64,000 nucleotides of DNA, from the NCBI RefSeq assembly GCF_946478805.1, contig NZ_CAMLDC010000001.1, forward strand, positions 186,001 through 250,000. Direction: 5' to 3'. This stretch comes from an uncultured Fluviicola sp. (GTDB taxonomy: Bacteria > Bacteroidota > Bacteroidia > Flavobacteriales > Crocinitomicaceae). This document shows, piece by piece, positions 27,221-35,368 of this stretch. Position 1 is the first letter of the stretch. Each line of letters starts with the position of its first letter. A program made the position numbers and the translations under genes. The notes under the pieces were generated by a model. The model worked only from the letters and a program-made list of their open reading frames with translations, did not search any database and was not told the origin of the DNA.

Positions 27221-27889
27221 ATGAAGGTCTTATACCTATTACTGATATTGGTGGTTGTTGGGACAGGTTGCGAAAAATACAACTTGAAACAACCGGCTTA
27301 CCTGGGGTTGAATTGGAGATTTGCCTCTACAAGCAATAGTCAAGGTAATTATACGATAACGAAAGGGTATTTTTACTCAAAGGAATTCAGTATTTCCGGT
27401 ACCAGGGAAAAAGGATCTCCGGTTGAGATAACGAAAAATTTACCGGATCCGCTTCAGAAGATACAGTTTTCAACCCAGGACGACTTGGGAATTTCATTGG
27501 ATATTCCGATGGGAGATTATACCGAATTTACGTTGAAAGCCTTGTTGGACAAAACAAATAACCCTTGTTTAAGATTGGAAGGAACTTATACCAAAGGGAA
27601 CTTAACTTATCCGATGATCATTGAATGGACCAACCTGGATGACTTGAGTTTTAAAGTACAAAATCCGTTCTTTTTGCAGAAAAAGAAGAATTACAAGATT
27701 TTTATCGGGTTTGATGTAAATAAATTATTGAATATTTCTTCCAGCTTTTTACAATCTCCTCCGATTTCAATGGAAAATGGAGTTGAGACAGTAGTTATCA
27801 GAAGTAATAGTGGAGGAAGCGGACCGGGACAATTTTATACAGCAATTACAGAACAATTACCAAATGCCTTGGTGTTAACGGTTGAATAA
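27221..27889 (+). CDS. Putative lipoprotein encoded with an ECF sigma factor
   Basis: 222 aa, no family recognised. A lipoprotein signal MKVLYLLLILVVVGTGC gives lipidated Cys17. The mature part is beta-rich with alternating polar and hydrophobic residues (NYTITKGYFYSKEFSISG, DIPMGDYTEFTLKALL) and reads like an immunoglobulin- or DUF4382-like sandwich, though I cannot name it. It follows an ECF-type promoter, and its stop codon abuts the sigma factor ATG without a gap. A role as envelope sensor or as target of the regulon is possible. Confidence 0.6.
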   Translation: MKVLYLLLILVVVGTGCEKYNLKQPAYLGLNWRFASTSNSQGNYTITKGYFYSKEFSISGTREKGSPVEITKNLPDPLQKIQFSTQDDLGISLDIPMGDYTEFTLKALLDKTNNPCLRLEGTYTKGNLTYPMIIEWTNLDDLSFKVQNPFFLQKKKNYKIFIGFDVNKLLNISSSFLQSPPISMENGVETVVIRSNSGGSGPGQFYTAITEQLPNALVLTVE

Positions 27890-28408
27890 ATGTCGGCAGA
27901 GTACAAAGATATTATCGAAGGGTGTGCGAATTGGGAACGAGCTGCACAGGAACGGTTATATCGTCTTTTCTCCAAAGACCTATTCAAGGTTTGCAAATTA
28001 TATGGCGCTGATACGCAGGATGCGGAAGACATGTTGCACGATGCTTACATGCATATTTACAAGAATATCGGATCCTATACATTCACAGGTTCATTCGAAG
28101 GTTGGCTCAGAAGAGTAACCGTGAACTGTTGCCTTCAAACTTTACGGAAACGGAAAAATTTCACCCAATTGGGGGATGTCCCATCCATCGATCAGGAAGA
28201 AACGGAATTGGAAACAGGAATTCCTTTTGCAAAAGTGCTGGAGGAAATCAATTTGTTGCCTACAAAAGCTGGTTTGGTGCTGAAATTATATGCTTTGGAA
28301 GGATGGTCGCATTCTGAAATTGCAGAGGAATTGGAAATCTCGGTTGGGACTTCCAAATCCCAGTTGAATTACGCTCGTTCCGTATTAAAACAAAAATTGG
28401 TTTCTTAA
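27890..28408 (+). CDS. ECF-type RNA polymerase sigma factor
   Basis: 172 aa with sigma region 2 (RLYRLFSKDLFKVCKLY, DAEDMLHDAYMHIYKNI, FEGWLRRVTVNCCLQTLRKR; about 22-88) and region 4 (LPTKAGLVLKLYALEGWSHSEIAEELEISVGTSKS, about 122-160). There is no region 1 or 3, as in group 4 (extracytoplasmic function) sigmas. It directly abuts the lipoprotein gene, and the next gene begins five bases later. Three matching promoter sites in the window are the likely targets, including its own operon. Confidence 0.9.
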   Translation: MSAEYKDIIEGCANWERAAQERLYRLFSKDLFKVCKLYGADTQDAEDMLHDAYMHIYKNIGSYTFTGSFEGWLRRVTVNCCLQTLRKRKNFTQLGDVPSIDQEETELETGIPFAKVLEEINLLPTKAGLVLKLYALEGWSHSEIAEELEISVGTSKSQLNYARSVLKQKLVS

Positions 28409-28413
28409 ATAGA

Positions 28414-29799
28414 ATGGCTCAAGAAAATCTAAATAATTCAAACAGGGAGTTTCAATCACTTCAAAAATCCTTCGGAAATTGGGATGCGGGTTTGCCGTCT
28501 TCTGATGTCTGGGAGAATTTGGAGGCTGATTTGGCTGTTTCTGCTGTTTGGGACCGTTTGGATGAAACCCTTGAAGCGAATGGAAGTTCTGCAGATAAAC
28601 CATTGGTTGAAGCCTATGAAAACTGGTCTCCGAATAATTCCGGTGATGGTTGGTCCAAACTGGAAGAGCAACTTTCCAGGGAACGGGTTTGGACACGTTT
28701 GAATACGACTTTAAGTTACCCGGTGACAACGAGTGTCCCTTGGATGAAAATGGCTGCAGCGTCGGTTATTTTTATGTTCCTGGCATTCTATACGGATCGT
28801 TACCCTGTTTCGAATCAGGCGCAGGAAACTCTTTTTGCATTCAATACGAGTGGAGATGGTGTGATTTCGGCAACACCGGATAATCGCCAGGTTGCTCAAT
28901 CGAATACTGCCGCAAACAATAATTCTTCTGTTAAAGGAACGAATCCGGTTTCTGTCAATGAAGTTGTAAATAGAATAGCGGAACAAAAAGCAAACGCTCA
29001 GAAACAATTGGCTTTGGCCAATCCGAACAAACAAACCAATGAACGAGGGGTAGAGAACAATAACGCGTTGAATGCGAATCAAAACCTCGCTCAAAATAGC
29101 ACGGTTCAGACAAACGAACCAAAAACCAATGGGGTAGCGGCTTCGAATGAGGAAACAAATACGAATCTAAATGACCTGGCTGATTTGGATGAATTGGGAA
29201 GAAAAGAGATCAGTGTTCAACCTGGTGTAATCGGAGATTTTGAATTCTTGCCTTATAAATCTCCATTCAAACCAAGATTCAGTGCCTTGGTTGGTGGGCA
29301 GTTTGCATTTATCAATGAGAAAGACCGGACCGCATTTTCCAGTTCGATTCCTTCCATGGGTATAGCTGCGGATTTCCAGTATCATTTATACTCGGGAAGA
29401 TTGCGGTTTACACAGGATTTAGGATTTAGCCAATATGCGCAATCAAACGGTAGTTATGTAAACGGGCGCTATACAAACTCAAACCAGAAATTGAACACCA
29501 TTTACCTGATGTCTTCTGTCGGATATACGTTTAAAGGCGTAACTGTTTACGGAGGAATTTCTGTGAATCGCCTGTTGAACGGTTACGAAGAAAGCAGAAC
29601 AGCGATTACGAATGTCTATAATTCGAAGAAATTACAAATCGGTGCAACAGCCGGAATCGATTACCACTTCACGCCATTCAGGAATAAAACAGCACTCGGT
29701 TTAGGAATGCAGTATCAGTTTGTTTCCCGATTGAAAAGTGAGAATGCGGTGTTTAATGACATACAAGGAGTGAAGCTCCAAATAAAATATTCATTTTAA
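28414..29799 (+). CDS. Candidate trans-envelope anti-sigma protein with C-terminal beta-barrel
   Basis: 461 aa, no signal peptide. Residues 1-107 are acidic, probably cytosolic, with an internal duplication: segments 20-53 and 68-100 each carry two W-x-x-L units (Trp33, 46, 80, 93; 13 residues apart within a pair, 47 between pairs). One transmembrane helix spans about 110-127. An Asn/Gln-rich linker of about 145 residues leads to about 288-461, rich in amphipathic beta strands (FSALVGGQFAF, YGGISVNRLL, ALGLGMQYQFV) and ending in KYSF, the terminal Phe typical of outer-membrane barrels. The position after an ECF sigma gene argues for an anti-sigma factor. Topology and function are predictions. 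Its stop codon abuts the next ECF-type promoter. Confidence 0.65.
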   Translation: MAQENLNNSNREFQSLQKSFGNWDAGLPSSDVWENLEADLAVSAVWDRLDETLEANGSSADKPLVEAYENWSPNNSGDGWSKLEEQLSRERVWTRLNTTLSYPVTTSVPWMKMAAASVIFMFLAFYTDRYPVSNQAQETLFAFNTSGDGVISATPDNRQVAQSNTAANNNSSVKGTNPVSVNEVVNRIAEQKANAQKQLALANPNKQTNERGVENNNALNANQNLAQNSTVQTNEPKTNGVAASNEETNTNLNDLADLDELGRKEISVQPGVIGDFEFLPYKSPFKPRFSALVGGQFAFINEKDRTAFSSSIPSMGIAADFQYHLYSGRLRFTQDLGFSQYAQSNGSYVNGRYTNSNQKLNTIYLMSSVGYTFKGVTVYGGISVNRLLNGYEESRTAITNVYNSKKLQIGATAGIDYHFTPFRNKTALGLGMQYQFVSRLKSENAVFNDIQGVKLQIKYSF

Positions 29800-29830
29800 T
29801 TCCAACCTTTTAAGATGTGATGCATCTAAG
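29800..29830 (+). promoter_or_regulatory. Putative ECF sigma promoter of a small RNA
   Basis: TTCCAACC (29800-29807), 14 bases, then GCATCTAAG (29822-29830), starting at the base after the stop codon of the putative anti-sigma gene. It has the same boxes and spacing as the sites at 27173 and 49189. No protein start follows on this strand before the terminator at 29944. Confidence 0.6.
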
Positions 29831-29835
29831 GGGTA

Positions 29836-29966
29836 AGAAAGATATTTATTTCGTTATCAACTTCTCCAAGGGAGTTTGAAAAATTACTACGGCTCAAACG
29901 ATAACGAAATAGTCGAGGCAAGGTAGAACTGGCTTGAATAAAGGTCCCACGCAAGTGGGACTTTTT
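29836..29966 (+). ncRNA. Putative small structured RNA under ECF control
   Basis: About 130 bases between an ECF-type promoter and a terminator, with no ATG or GTG. A 12-bp perfect stem TATTTCGTTATC (29847-29858) pairs with 29900-29911. Its 41-base loop can form smaller alternatives (CTCC/GGAG or GTTTGA/TCAAAC). The 3' part ends in the hairpin at 29944. It matches no tRNA, SRP, tmRNA or RNase P pattern I know; 6S-Flavo RNA cannot be ruled out by eye. The start is estimated from the promoter and the end is the T run. Confidence 0.45.
29944..29966 (+). terminator. Rho-independent terminator of the putative small RNA
   Basis: GTCCCAC-GCAA-GTGGGAC followed by five T: a 7-bp perfect stem with a tetraloop. 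Confidence 0.85.
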
Positions 29967-29970
29967 ATTT

Positions 29971-30044
29971 TTACCGTAAAGGCCACTGAGAACGCTAAGG
30001 GATACACTCTTTGCGTTCTTCCATTCTTTGCGTTTCAGTTTAAT
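29971..30044. repeat. Dispersed CTTTGCG repeat, copy 1
   Basis: Contains AACGCTAAGG and CTTTGCGTTCTTCCATTCTTT followed by GCG. The long block recurs with one change at 58191-58216, and related units are at 49330-49376. Such GCAAAG/CTTTGC intergenic repeats are common in Bacteroidota. It separates the small RNA from the convergent tlyA gene. Confidence 0.55.
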
Positions 30045-30047
30045 CCT

Positions 30048-30779
30048 TTATTTCTTCGTAGCAAACATCAGGAATTCCTTGTTTCCATCTCCACCGATAA
30101 TTGGAGAATCGATGATTCCGGTTACTTCAAAATGGGAATCGCTGGCTGCTTTTTCTATTCGTTTCAGGATCTCCGGATAAACTGAAGCACTTTTGACCAC
30201 TCCATGTTTGTTCAAAAAGCGTTTCTCCAATTCGAATTGCGGTTTGATCAGTGCAACCAAAGCGCCGCCTTCTTTTACGAAAGAACCGGTGAAGGGAAGT
30301 ACTTTTTCCAGTGAAATGAATGAAACGTCGATCACCATGCCGTCAACTGTTTCGGGAATATGCGTATTCGTTAATTCCCGGATGTGCGTTTTTTCAATAT
30401 TCGTTATGGAAGGATTCGTTCGAATGCGTTCATGTAATTGTCCATGTCCCACATCCACGCAAAAAACATGGCTTGCACCTTTGCTTAAAAGTACTTCAGT
30501 GAAACCACCTGTGGAAGCTCCCAGATCAATAAATGTCTTATCCGCAATCGGAATCTGGAAATGATCGATCGCTTTGAGCAATTTGAGAGCACCCCTTGAA
30601 ACCCATGTCAATTCCTCGTTCAAAAGTAGAATTTTGGCATCAATATGAATTTTCTTACCCGGTTTCTCTACGGAAATACCATTTACCAACACGTCGCCGT
30701 TTTTTATAAGCTCTTCACCGCGTGTCCGGGAGGTTACCAAGCCCCGATCGACTAATATTTTGTCCAAACGTTCTTCCAT
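30048..30779 (-). CDS. tlyA: TlyA-family rRNA 2'-O-methyltransferase (S4 + FtsJ-like)
   Basis: 243 aa. The N-terminal S4 RNA-binding domain (RLDKILVDRGLVTSRTRGEELI, VLVNG; 1-60) is followed by an FtsJ-like SAM methyltransferase: SRGALKL (Lys66), DLGASTGGFTEVLL (SAM motif 87-92), FCVDVGHGQL and DVSFISL. TlyA proteins 2'-O-methylate cytidines in 23S and 16S rRNA; some are still named hemolysin A. A perfect -7 element lies just before the ATG (30784-30791). It is one of the genes lying between the two suf halves. Confidence 0.88.
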   Translation of the reverse strand: MEERLDKILVDRGLVTSRTRGEELIKNGDVLVNGISVEKPGKKIHIDAKILLLNEELTWVSRGALKLLKAIDHFQIPIADKTFIDLGASTGGFTEVLLSKGASHVFCVDVGHGQLHERIRTNPSITNIEKTHIRELTNTHIPETVDGMVIDVSFISLEKVLPFTGSFVKEGGALVALIKPQFELEKRFLNKHGVVKSASVYPEILKRIEKAASDSHFEVTGIIDSPIIGGDGNKEFLMFATKK

Positions 30780-30783
30780 GCTG

Positions 30784-30791
30784 CAAAGTTA
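30784..30791 (-). promoter_or_regulatory. -7 promoter element of tlyA
   Basis: On the minus strand TAACTTTG, a perfect TAnnTTTG match, ending four bases before the ATG, so the mRNA would be nearly leaderless. Confidence 0.5.
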
Positions 30792-30870
30792 ACTAAATCC
30801 GAATTACGAATACCGAATTCTGAAACAGTTGGCAGGGAGATTCCGATTATTTAACCGGAAGATTAATATC

Positions 30871-30895
30871 TGAAATAAAGTGTCGCTTTATTTCA
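30871..30895. repeat. 10-bp perfect inverted repeat between divergent genes
   Basis: TGAAATAAAG-TGTCG-CTTTATTTCA lies between the divergent tlyA and the CHU_C gene at 31033, so it is unlikely to be a gene terminator. Its core resembles the inverted repeat at 16962-16999. The rest of 30792-31000 shows nothing else I can support. Confidence 0.5.
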
Positions 30896-31000
30896 CAAAA
30901 CCAACTGTGATTTCATCTAAAATCAATAAAATCAGGAAGATATGCAACTGAATATGGAATTTAACAGTCTAAAGTTTAGGATAATTGATAAAGCATTGGT

Positions 31001-31008
31001 TATCTTTG
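31001..31008 (+). promoter_or_regulatory. -7 promoter element
   Basis: TATCTTTG, a perfect TAnnTTTG match, 24 bases before the start at 31033. Confidence 0.5.
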
Positions 31009-31032
31009 CCTTTACATTAATCGGACACTACG

Positions 31033-32814
31033 ATGAAACTACTAACTAGTACGCTACTACTGGCATTACTATCTCCTGTTTGCTCTATTGGGCAGATTCT
31101 GTATTCAAATGGGGCAGTTATTTCCATTTCTTCAGGAGCTTTGGTTCAGGTGAATGGCGGGGCTGAGTTGGCTCAAACAACTACTTTGACGAATAACGGT
31201 TCCACGACCATTACAAAGAATTCGACGCTTCCAATTCCAGGGACATTCAAAATTGGAAACAATTCTACGGTAAACGGGAATGGATTTTATCGGGTTGAGC
31301 AGGATTGGATCAATAATGGTACCTTCAATAGTGGCACGTCTTCTGTTACCTTATTTGGAAATACCCAACAGTTCATTACTTCAACCAATGGAGTTTCTAC
31401 GATTTTCAATAACCTGATTCTGACTGGATCGGGCACAGGAAATAATCGAAAAAAAACGCTGCAAGGTGTCAATGCATCTACCGGTTCGACCGGAGTTTTA
31501 CAGATCAATGTTGCTGAACTGGAAACGCAAACAAATTCATTTTTCGTGTTGAACCCGGCTATTACGGCAGTGACTTATACCAATACATTCGGATCTGAAG
31601 GATTTGTAAGCAGTTTACTGCCAGGAACACTTTCCCGTTTGACGAATTCAACAAACACCTATATTTTCCCTACAGGTTCAAGCGATGGGACGGTGCGATT
31701 CAGACCGGTAGAACTTGTACCTCAGACAAATGAAGCATCAGAATATACAGTGCGTTTCAATAATTTTGATTCCAATACACAAACTTTCGACAGGACTCAG
31801 ACTGATGGCAACGAATGTTCCTTGAATCCGCTCTATTTCCATTCGATAGAACGGTTAGTTGGTTCTGCTCCGACCGATGTCAGATTGTTTTATGTTATTG
31901 CAACTGATAATGATTGGACTGGAATTGCTCATTGGAGAAATGCAAGCTCCAACTGGAATGACATGGGGACAACTACGGCAAGCCCGAATGGTGGATTTAC
32001 AACTCGCACACGCTCAGCTTGGAATTTTACAAATCCGGGACATCCATATATTTTATCTTCAGTCAAACCCGGACCGCCAACTTTGAATTGTCCTACAATT
32101 TGTGAGAACTCATTTAATAATGTATTCGCAGTAGTCGGAGGATCAGGAAACTTTCAGTGGACTTTCCCATCGAATGGAACCATTACATCCGGACAAGGAA
32201 CGTCATCGGTATTAGTTGATTGGACAACTGGAACAGGAGCTGTTTCGGTGGTCGATTTGGGTACCAATGGTTGTACTTCCCAATCGGGAACATGTACACC
32301 GACAATTAATCCATCTCCGAATGTTCAATTTTCCTATACGGAAGATGGAACGAGCTACAGCTTTACGGATAATACTAACGGATCAATATCCTGGGATTGG
32401 AATTTTGGTGACGGAGAAGGTTCCCAGATTCAGAATCCGGGTCACACCTATGAAGATGGAGCTGAAGGATATCAGGTCACTTTGATGGTTACCGGTTCAA
32501 ATGGTTGTATGGGAAGTTTGACACAAACAATTGAAATTTTCCAGGATATTGTAGTTCCGAATATCATTACACCTAATGACGACGGCACGAACGACATTTT
32601 TCTGATCAAAACTGCAGGAATTAAATCTTATAACCTCGTTATCGTAAATCGATGGGGGAATACCATGTTTGTATCGAGTGATCCGTCACATATTTGGGAC
32701 GGGAAGGTGGATGGCAAACCGGTTGATGAAGGGGTTTATTTTTATAAACTGAAAGCCTCATCTGCTTCAAAAGAATACAATTATCAAGGTAATGTAACAG
32801 TTATCAGAAACTAA
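31033..32814 (+). CDS. Secreted T9SS type B (CHU_C) protein with PKD domain
   Basis: 593 aa. Signal peptide MKLLTSTLLLALLSPVCSIGQ. Residues about 25-220 form a Thr/Asn-rich beta region (GSTTITKNSTLPIPGTFKIG) like the filamentous or choice-of-anchor domains of surface proteins. The middle part (TGTSDGTVRFRPVELV-like and HWRNASSNWNDMG) is typical of Bacteroidota polymeric surface proteins. A PKD domain (WDWNFGDGEG, about 450-500) and a type B sorting domain (PNIITPNDDGTND, VNRWGNTMF, WDGKVDG) end it. It is followed 13 bases later by the collagen-like gene and probably forms an operon with it. Confidence 0.8.
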   Translation: MKLLTSTLLLALLSPVCSIGQILYSNGAVISISSGALVQVNGGAELAQTTTLTNNGSTTITKNSTLPIPGTFKIGNNSTVNGNGFYRVEQDWINNGTFNSGTSSVTLFGNTQQFITSTNGVSTIFNNLILTGSGTGNNRKKTLQGVNASTGSTGVLQINVAELETQTNSFFVLNPAITAVTYTNTFGSEGFVSSLLPGTLSRLTNSTNTYIFPTGSSDGTVRFRPVELVPQTNEASEYTVRFNNFDSNTQTFDRTQTDGNECSLNPLYFHSIERLVGSAPTDVRLFYVIATDNDWTGIAHWRNASSNWNDMGTTTASPNGGFTTRTRSAWNFTNPGHPYILSSVKPGPPTLNCPTICENSFNNVFAVVGGSGNFQWTFPSNGTITSGQGTSSVLVDWTTGTGAVSVVDLGTNGCTSQSGTCTPTINPSPNVQFSYTEDGTSYSFTDNTNGSISWDWNFGDGEGSQIQNPGHTYEDGAEGYQVTLMVTGSNGCMGSLTQTIEIFQDIVVPNIITPNDDGTNDIFLIKTAGIKSYNLVIVNRWGNTMFVSSDPSHIWDGKVDGKPVDEGVYFYKLKASSASKEYNYQGNVTVIRN

Positions 32815-32826
32815 TCAAAAAGGATC

Positions 32827-33813
32827 ATGCAACAAAAACACAACTTTATTGCTGCTATCGCATTTATCTTTGGATTAAACGCGGTGTATGCTCAAAACAA
32901 TGTTGGAATTGGAACTACTACTCCGAATCCGAATGCAATTTTGGAAATGCAATCAACTAATCAAGGGGTATTAGTACCAAGAATGACAACCGTTCAACGG
33001 AATGCTATTGCAGCACCTACCGAAGGTTTGCTTGTTTATGATATTGATGTGAACTGTTTTTTCTTTTACGAAAGTAGTTCAACTTCCTGGCAAAATTTAT
33101 GTAATGCGGGTGGAGTGGGTCCGGCAGGTCCTCAAGGTCCAGCGGGAGCTACAGGTCCGGCAGGACCAACTGGCCCCCAAGGCCCGGCAGGAACAAACGG
33201 TATTAATGGTGCAGCAGGTGCAACCGGTCCGGCTGGTGCTCAAGGCCCGGCGGGAGTAGCGGGTCCGGCAGGTCCCCAAGGTCCGGCTGGAATAAATGGA
33301 ATTGATGGTGCAGTTGGCGCAACTGGTCCGGCTGGTGCTACAGGCCCGGCAGGAGCGACCGGTGCAACGGGACCTCAGGGACCAGCGGGTCCAACAGCTA
33401 ATCCGGCCAGTGCTTCTTTAGCTTCAGATTTTACGATTACGAATGCAACATTTGTCAATATACCAGGGGTGAGTGTTACATTTACAGCCACTAAAACAAG
33501 TGCATTGGTGATATTCACCTCTTCAGGTTTTGGATATACGAATTCAATGTCTTATGTTAATTTCCGGATTATGAATGGGGCAACTTCATATGGAGGTACG
33601 AATACGAATATTCAGAATTATGATGATGTTACGGGAACCACAACAACATGGAGTTGTGCCTGGTCCAAAAATATAACCGGTTTGACGGTTGGGAATAGCT
33701 ACACGTTTTTTGTTCAGGGTTCTGTTGGGCTTGTTTCAGGAACAGATGACGCAGTTATCAATGCAGCGTCTTTACCAAATAATTGCCACGTAACCTTATC
33801 TGTAATTCCTTAA
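32827..33813 (+). CDS. Secreted collagen-like protein
   Basis: 328 aa. Signal peptide [23 protein letters not shown]. Residues about 24-96 form a fibre-head-like region ([19 protein letters not shown] ... [15 protein letters not shown]) common to Bacteroidota fibre proteins. Then come 31 uninterrupted Gly-X-Y triplets (about 100-192), dominated by GPA, GPQ and GAT, which can form a triple helix. A C-terminal beta domain of about 130 residues ([23 protein letters not shown]) could be the trimerising or binding head. No T9SS sorting domain is visible, so the export route past the outer membrane is unclear. It lies between a CHU_C gene and a small secreted protein. Confidence 0.82.
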   Translation: MQQKHNFIAAIAFIFGLNAVYAQNNVGIGTTTPNPNAILEMQSTNQGVLVPRMTTVQRNAIAAPTEGLLVYDIDVNCFFFYESSSTSWQNLCNAGGVGPAGPQGPAGATGPAGPTGPQGPAGTNGINGAAGATGPAGAQGPAGVAGPAGPQGPAGINGIDGAVGATGPAGATGPAGATGATGPQGPAGPTANPASASLASDFTITNATFVNIPGVSVTFTATKTSALVIFTSSGFGYTNSMSYVNFRIMNGATSYGGTNTNIQNYDDVTGTTTTWSCAWSKNITGLTVGNSYTFFVQGSVGLVSGTDDAVINAASLPNNCHVTLSVIP

Positions 33814-33815
33814 AT

Positions 33816-34040
33816 ATGAAAAAAAGTTTAATTATACTGATCGTATTAATCAGTGGTTATAGTTATGGACAGGAAATTGATAAAAAAGTTCCCGAGCCGA
33901 AGTTAGCTACTGAACCAGTTAACACTCCCAATAATGATAAAAAACCGGAATTGAAGCTAGTTGATCCTTCGACAGCTAAAGATGAAAGGTTGAAAAAAGT
34001 GCCTTTGGGAAAACCCGAATTAAAATTAATCTCAAAATAG
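33816..34040 (+). CDS. Small secreted protein with repeated KPELKL motif
   Basis: 74 aa from ATG 33816, two bases after the collagen-like stop; an in-frame upstream extension to 33783 lies inside that gene. Signal peptide MKKSLIILIVLISGYSYGQ. The mature 55 residues are charged, Lys/Pro-rich and likely disordered, with KKPELKLVDPS and GKPELKLISK as an imperfect repeat. No family is recognised. It is probably cotranscribed with the collagen-like gene and ends at the palindromic terminator. Confidence 0.6.
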   Translation: MKKSLIILIVLISGYSYGQEIDKKVPEPKLATEPVNTPNNDKKPELKLVDPSTAKDERLKKVPLGKPELKLISK

Positions 34041-34043
34041 GAC

Positions 34044-34077
34044 ATAAAAAAAGGAAGTAGCTACTTCCTTTTTTTAT
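34044..34077. terminator. Bidirectional terminator, 34-base perfect palindrome
   Basis: Two 17-base arms (ATAAAAAAAGGAAGTAG and complement) meet without a spacer and supply A and T runs for both directions. It lies between the small secreted protein and the convergent sufD. Confidence 0.88.
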
Positions 34078-34089
34078 ACTCTGTTGTTT

Positions 34090-35361
34090 TTATATCGTCC
34101 AGTTAAATCGCTCTTTCAAGATAACATGAATGCGATCAATTACTGTTTCATTTTCAATTTTTTGAATGACATCTTCGATGAAAGCACCAACCATTAATTG
34201 TCTTGCGCTTGCTTCACTCAAACCTCTTGCACGCAAGTAGAAAACTGCTTCTTCGTCCAATTGGCCGGTTGTGGAACCATGTGAACATTTCACATCATCT
34301 GCATAGATTTCCAATTCGGGCTTGCTGTTGATGGTTGCGTCATCACTCAATAATACGTTTCCATTGGATTGGAATGCATTGATTTTTTGGGCATCCTTCC
34401 GAACGTAGACCTTTCCGTTGAATACTGCAGTTGCTTTTCCGTCAATCACACCTTTGTACAATTCATTGGATTCGCAATTCGCCACCTTGTGATCCACAAT
34501 CGTATGATTGTCCACATGTTGATTTCCGTTCAGGATGTAAGCGCCGTTCAAATGTGTCTCGCAATTCTGTCCATCCACTTCAATCGTCAGATTGTTGCGA
34601 ACCAATAAACCATTTAAGGTAACTGTATTTATTGTAAAGTTAGAATCCTGGTGCTGATTGACCAATTCGGTTGAAACCTGGAAACAAGATTCGTGTTCTT
34701 CCTGTAATTTATCGATAGTCAGTTTGGCATTCTTTCCGACATGAATTTCAGAAATCACATTGGTGAAATTATCCGAACCACCTACGGAAATGGAGCGTTG
34801 AATGAATTTTGCTTCCGAAAATGCTTCTGCAACAAGTACATGGCGCAAATTTGTCAGGATATTATTTTCAGTGTTGATCTGAATGATCTCGATAACTGGT
34901 TCAATTTGCATTTTAGCAGAAACGTGAACGTATAGTCCATCGGTTGCATAAGCTGTATTGATAGAGGAGAAAACTTCGCCATCCAACAATACATTTCCAC
35001 CCAAAACGCGCACTTCAGCTTCATCCATTTTGGAAAGCGCACCAATTTTTACTCCATCCGGGTAGGATTTGGAAGAAAGCTCCTCCGAAAAATGTCCATT
35101 TACGAAAACGTATCGGATCGAACTCTCCGACAATCCAAAATTTCCGGTTAAAGAAACCGGGTTTTCCTGGATCGATAAATTGCTATTTTTGATTTTAGCA
35201 ACACGGGTATATTTCCAGGCTTCCGTTTTCGTAGTTGGAAAAGGAGTGTTCTCTAAAACTTCAAGTGCTTTTTGACGAAGTGCGGGGTTTAACAAAAAAG
35301 ACCCATTCAATTGCCAATTCACACTTGCTGCCGATTCTTTTTCAATGGTTTGCATCTGCAT
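34090..35361 (-). CDS. sufD: Fe-S cluster assembly protein SufD
   Basis: Partner of SufB and SufC in the scaffold that builds Fe-S clusters. 423 aa; the C-terminal beta-helix core is recognisable by NGNVLLSDDATINSKPELEIYADDVKCSHGSTTGQLDEE and the FYLRARGLSE end motif. The N-terminal part diverges as usual in SufD. It is the last gene of the sufABCD half and ends before the bidirectional terminator at 34044. Confidence 0.92.
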   Translation of the reverse strand: MQMQTIEKESAASVNWQLNGSFLLNPALRQKALEVLENTPFPTTKTEAWKYTRVAKIKNSNLSIQENPVSLTGNFGLSESSIRYVFVNGHFSEELSSKSYPDGVKIGALSKMDEAEVRVLGGNVLLDGEVFSSINTAYATDGLYVHVSAKMQIEPVIEIIQINTENNILTNLRHVLVAEAFSEAKFIQRSISVGGSDNFTNVISEIHVGKNAKLTIDKLQEEHESCFQVSTELVNQHQDSNFTINTVTLNGLLVRNNLTIEVDGQNCETHLNGAYILNGNQHVDNHTIVDHKVANCESNELYKGVIDGKATAVFNGKVYVRKDAQKINAFQSNGNVLLSDDATINSKPELEIYADDVKCSHGSTTGQLDEEAVFYLRARGLSEASARQLMVGAFIEDVIQKIENETVIDRIHVILKERFNWTI

Positions 35362-35368
35362 GATTTAA

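Noticed and set aside
29836..29966. Reading the structured RNA as a type II tracrRNA
   Set aside because: No cas gene or repeat array is in the window and no anti-repeat partner is visible.
30914..30932. CCAACT...ATCTAA as a fourth ECF promoter before the gene at 31033
   Set aside because: The spacing between boxes is 8 bases instead of about 15, and the -35 box is imperfect; a normal -7 element at 31001 serves the gene.
33097..33410. Repetitive GC-rich stretch as a separate DNA repeat element
   Set aside because: It codes the Gly-X-Y collagen region of the gene at 32827.
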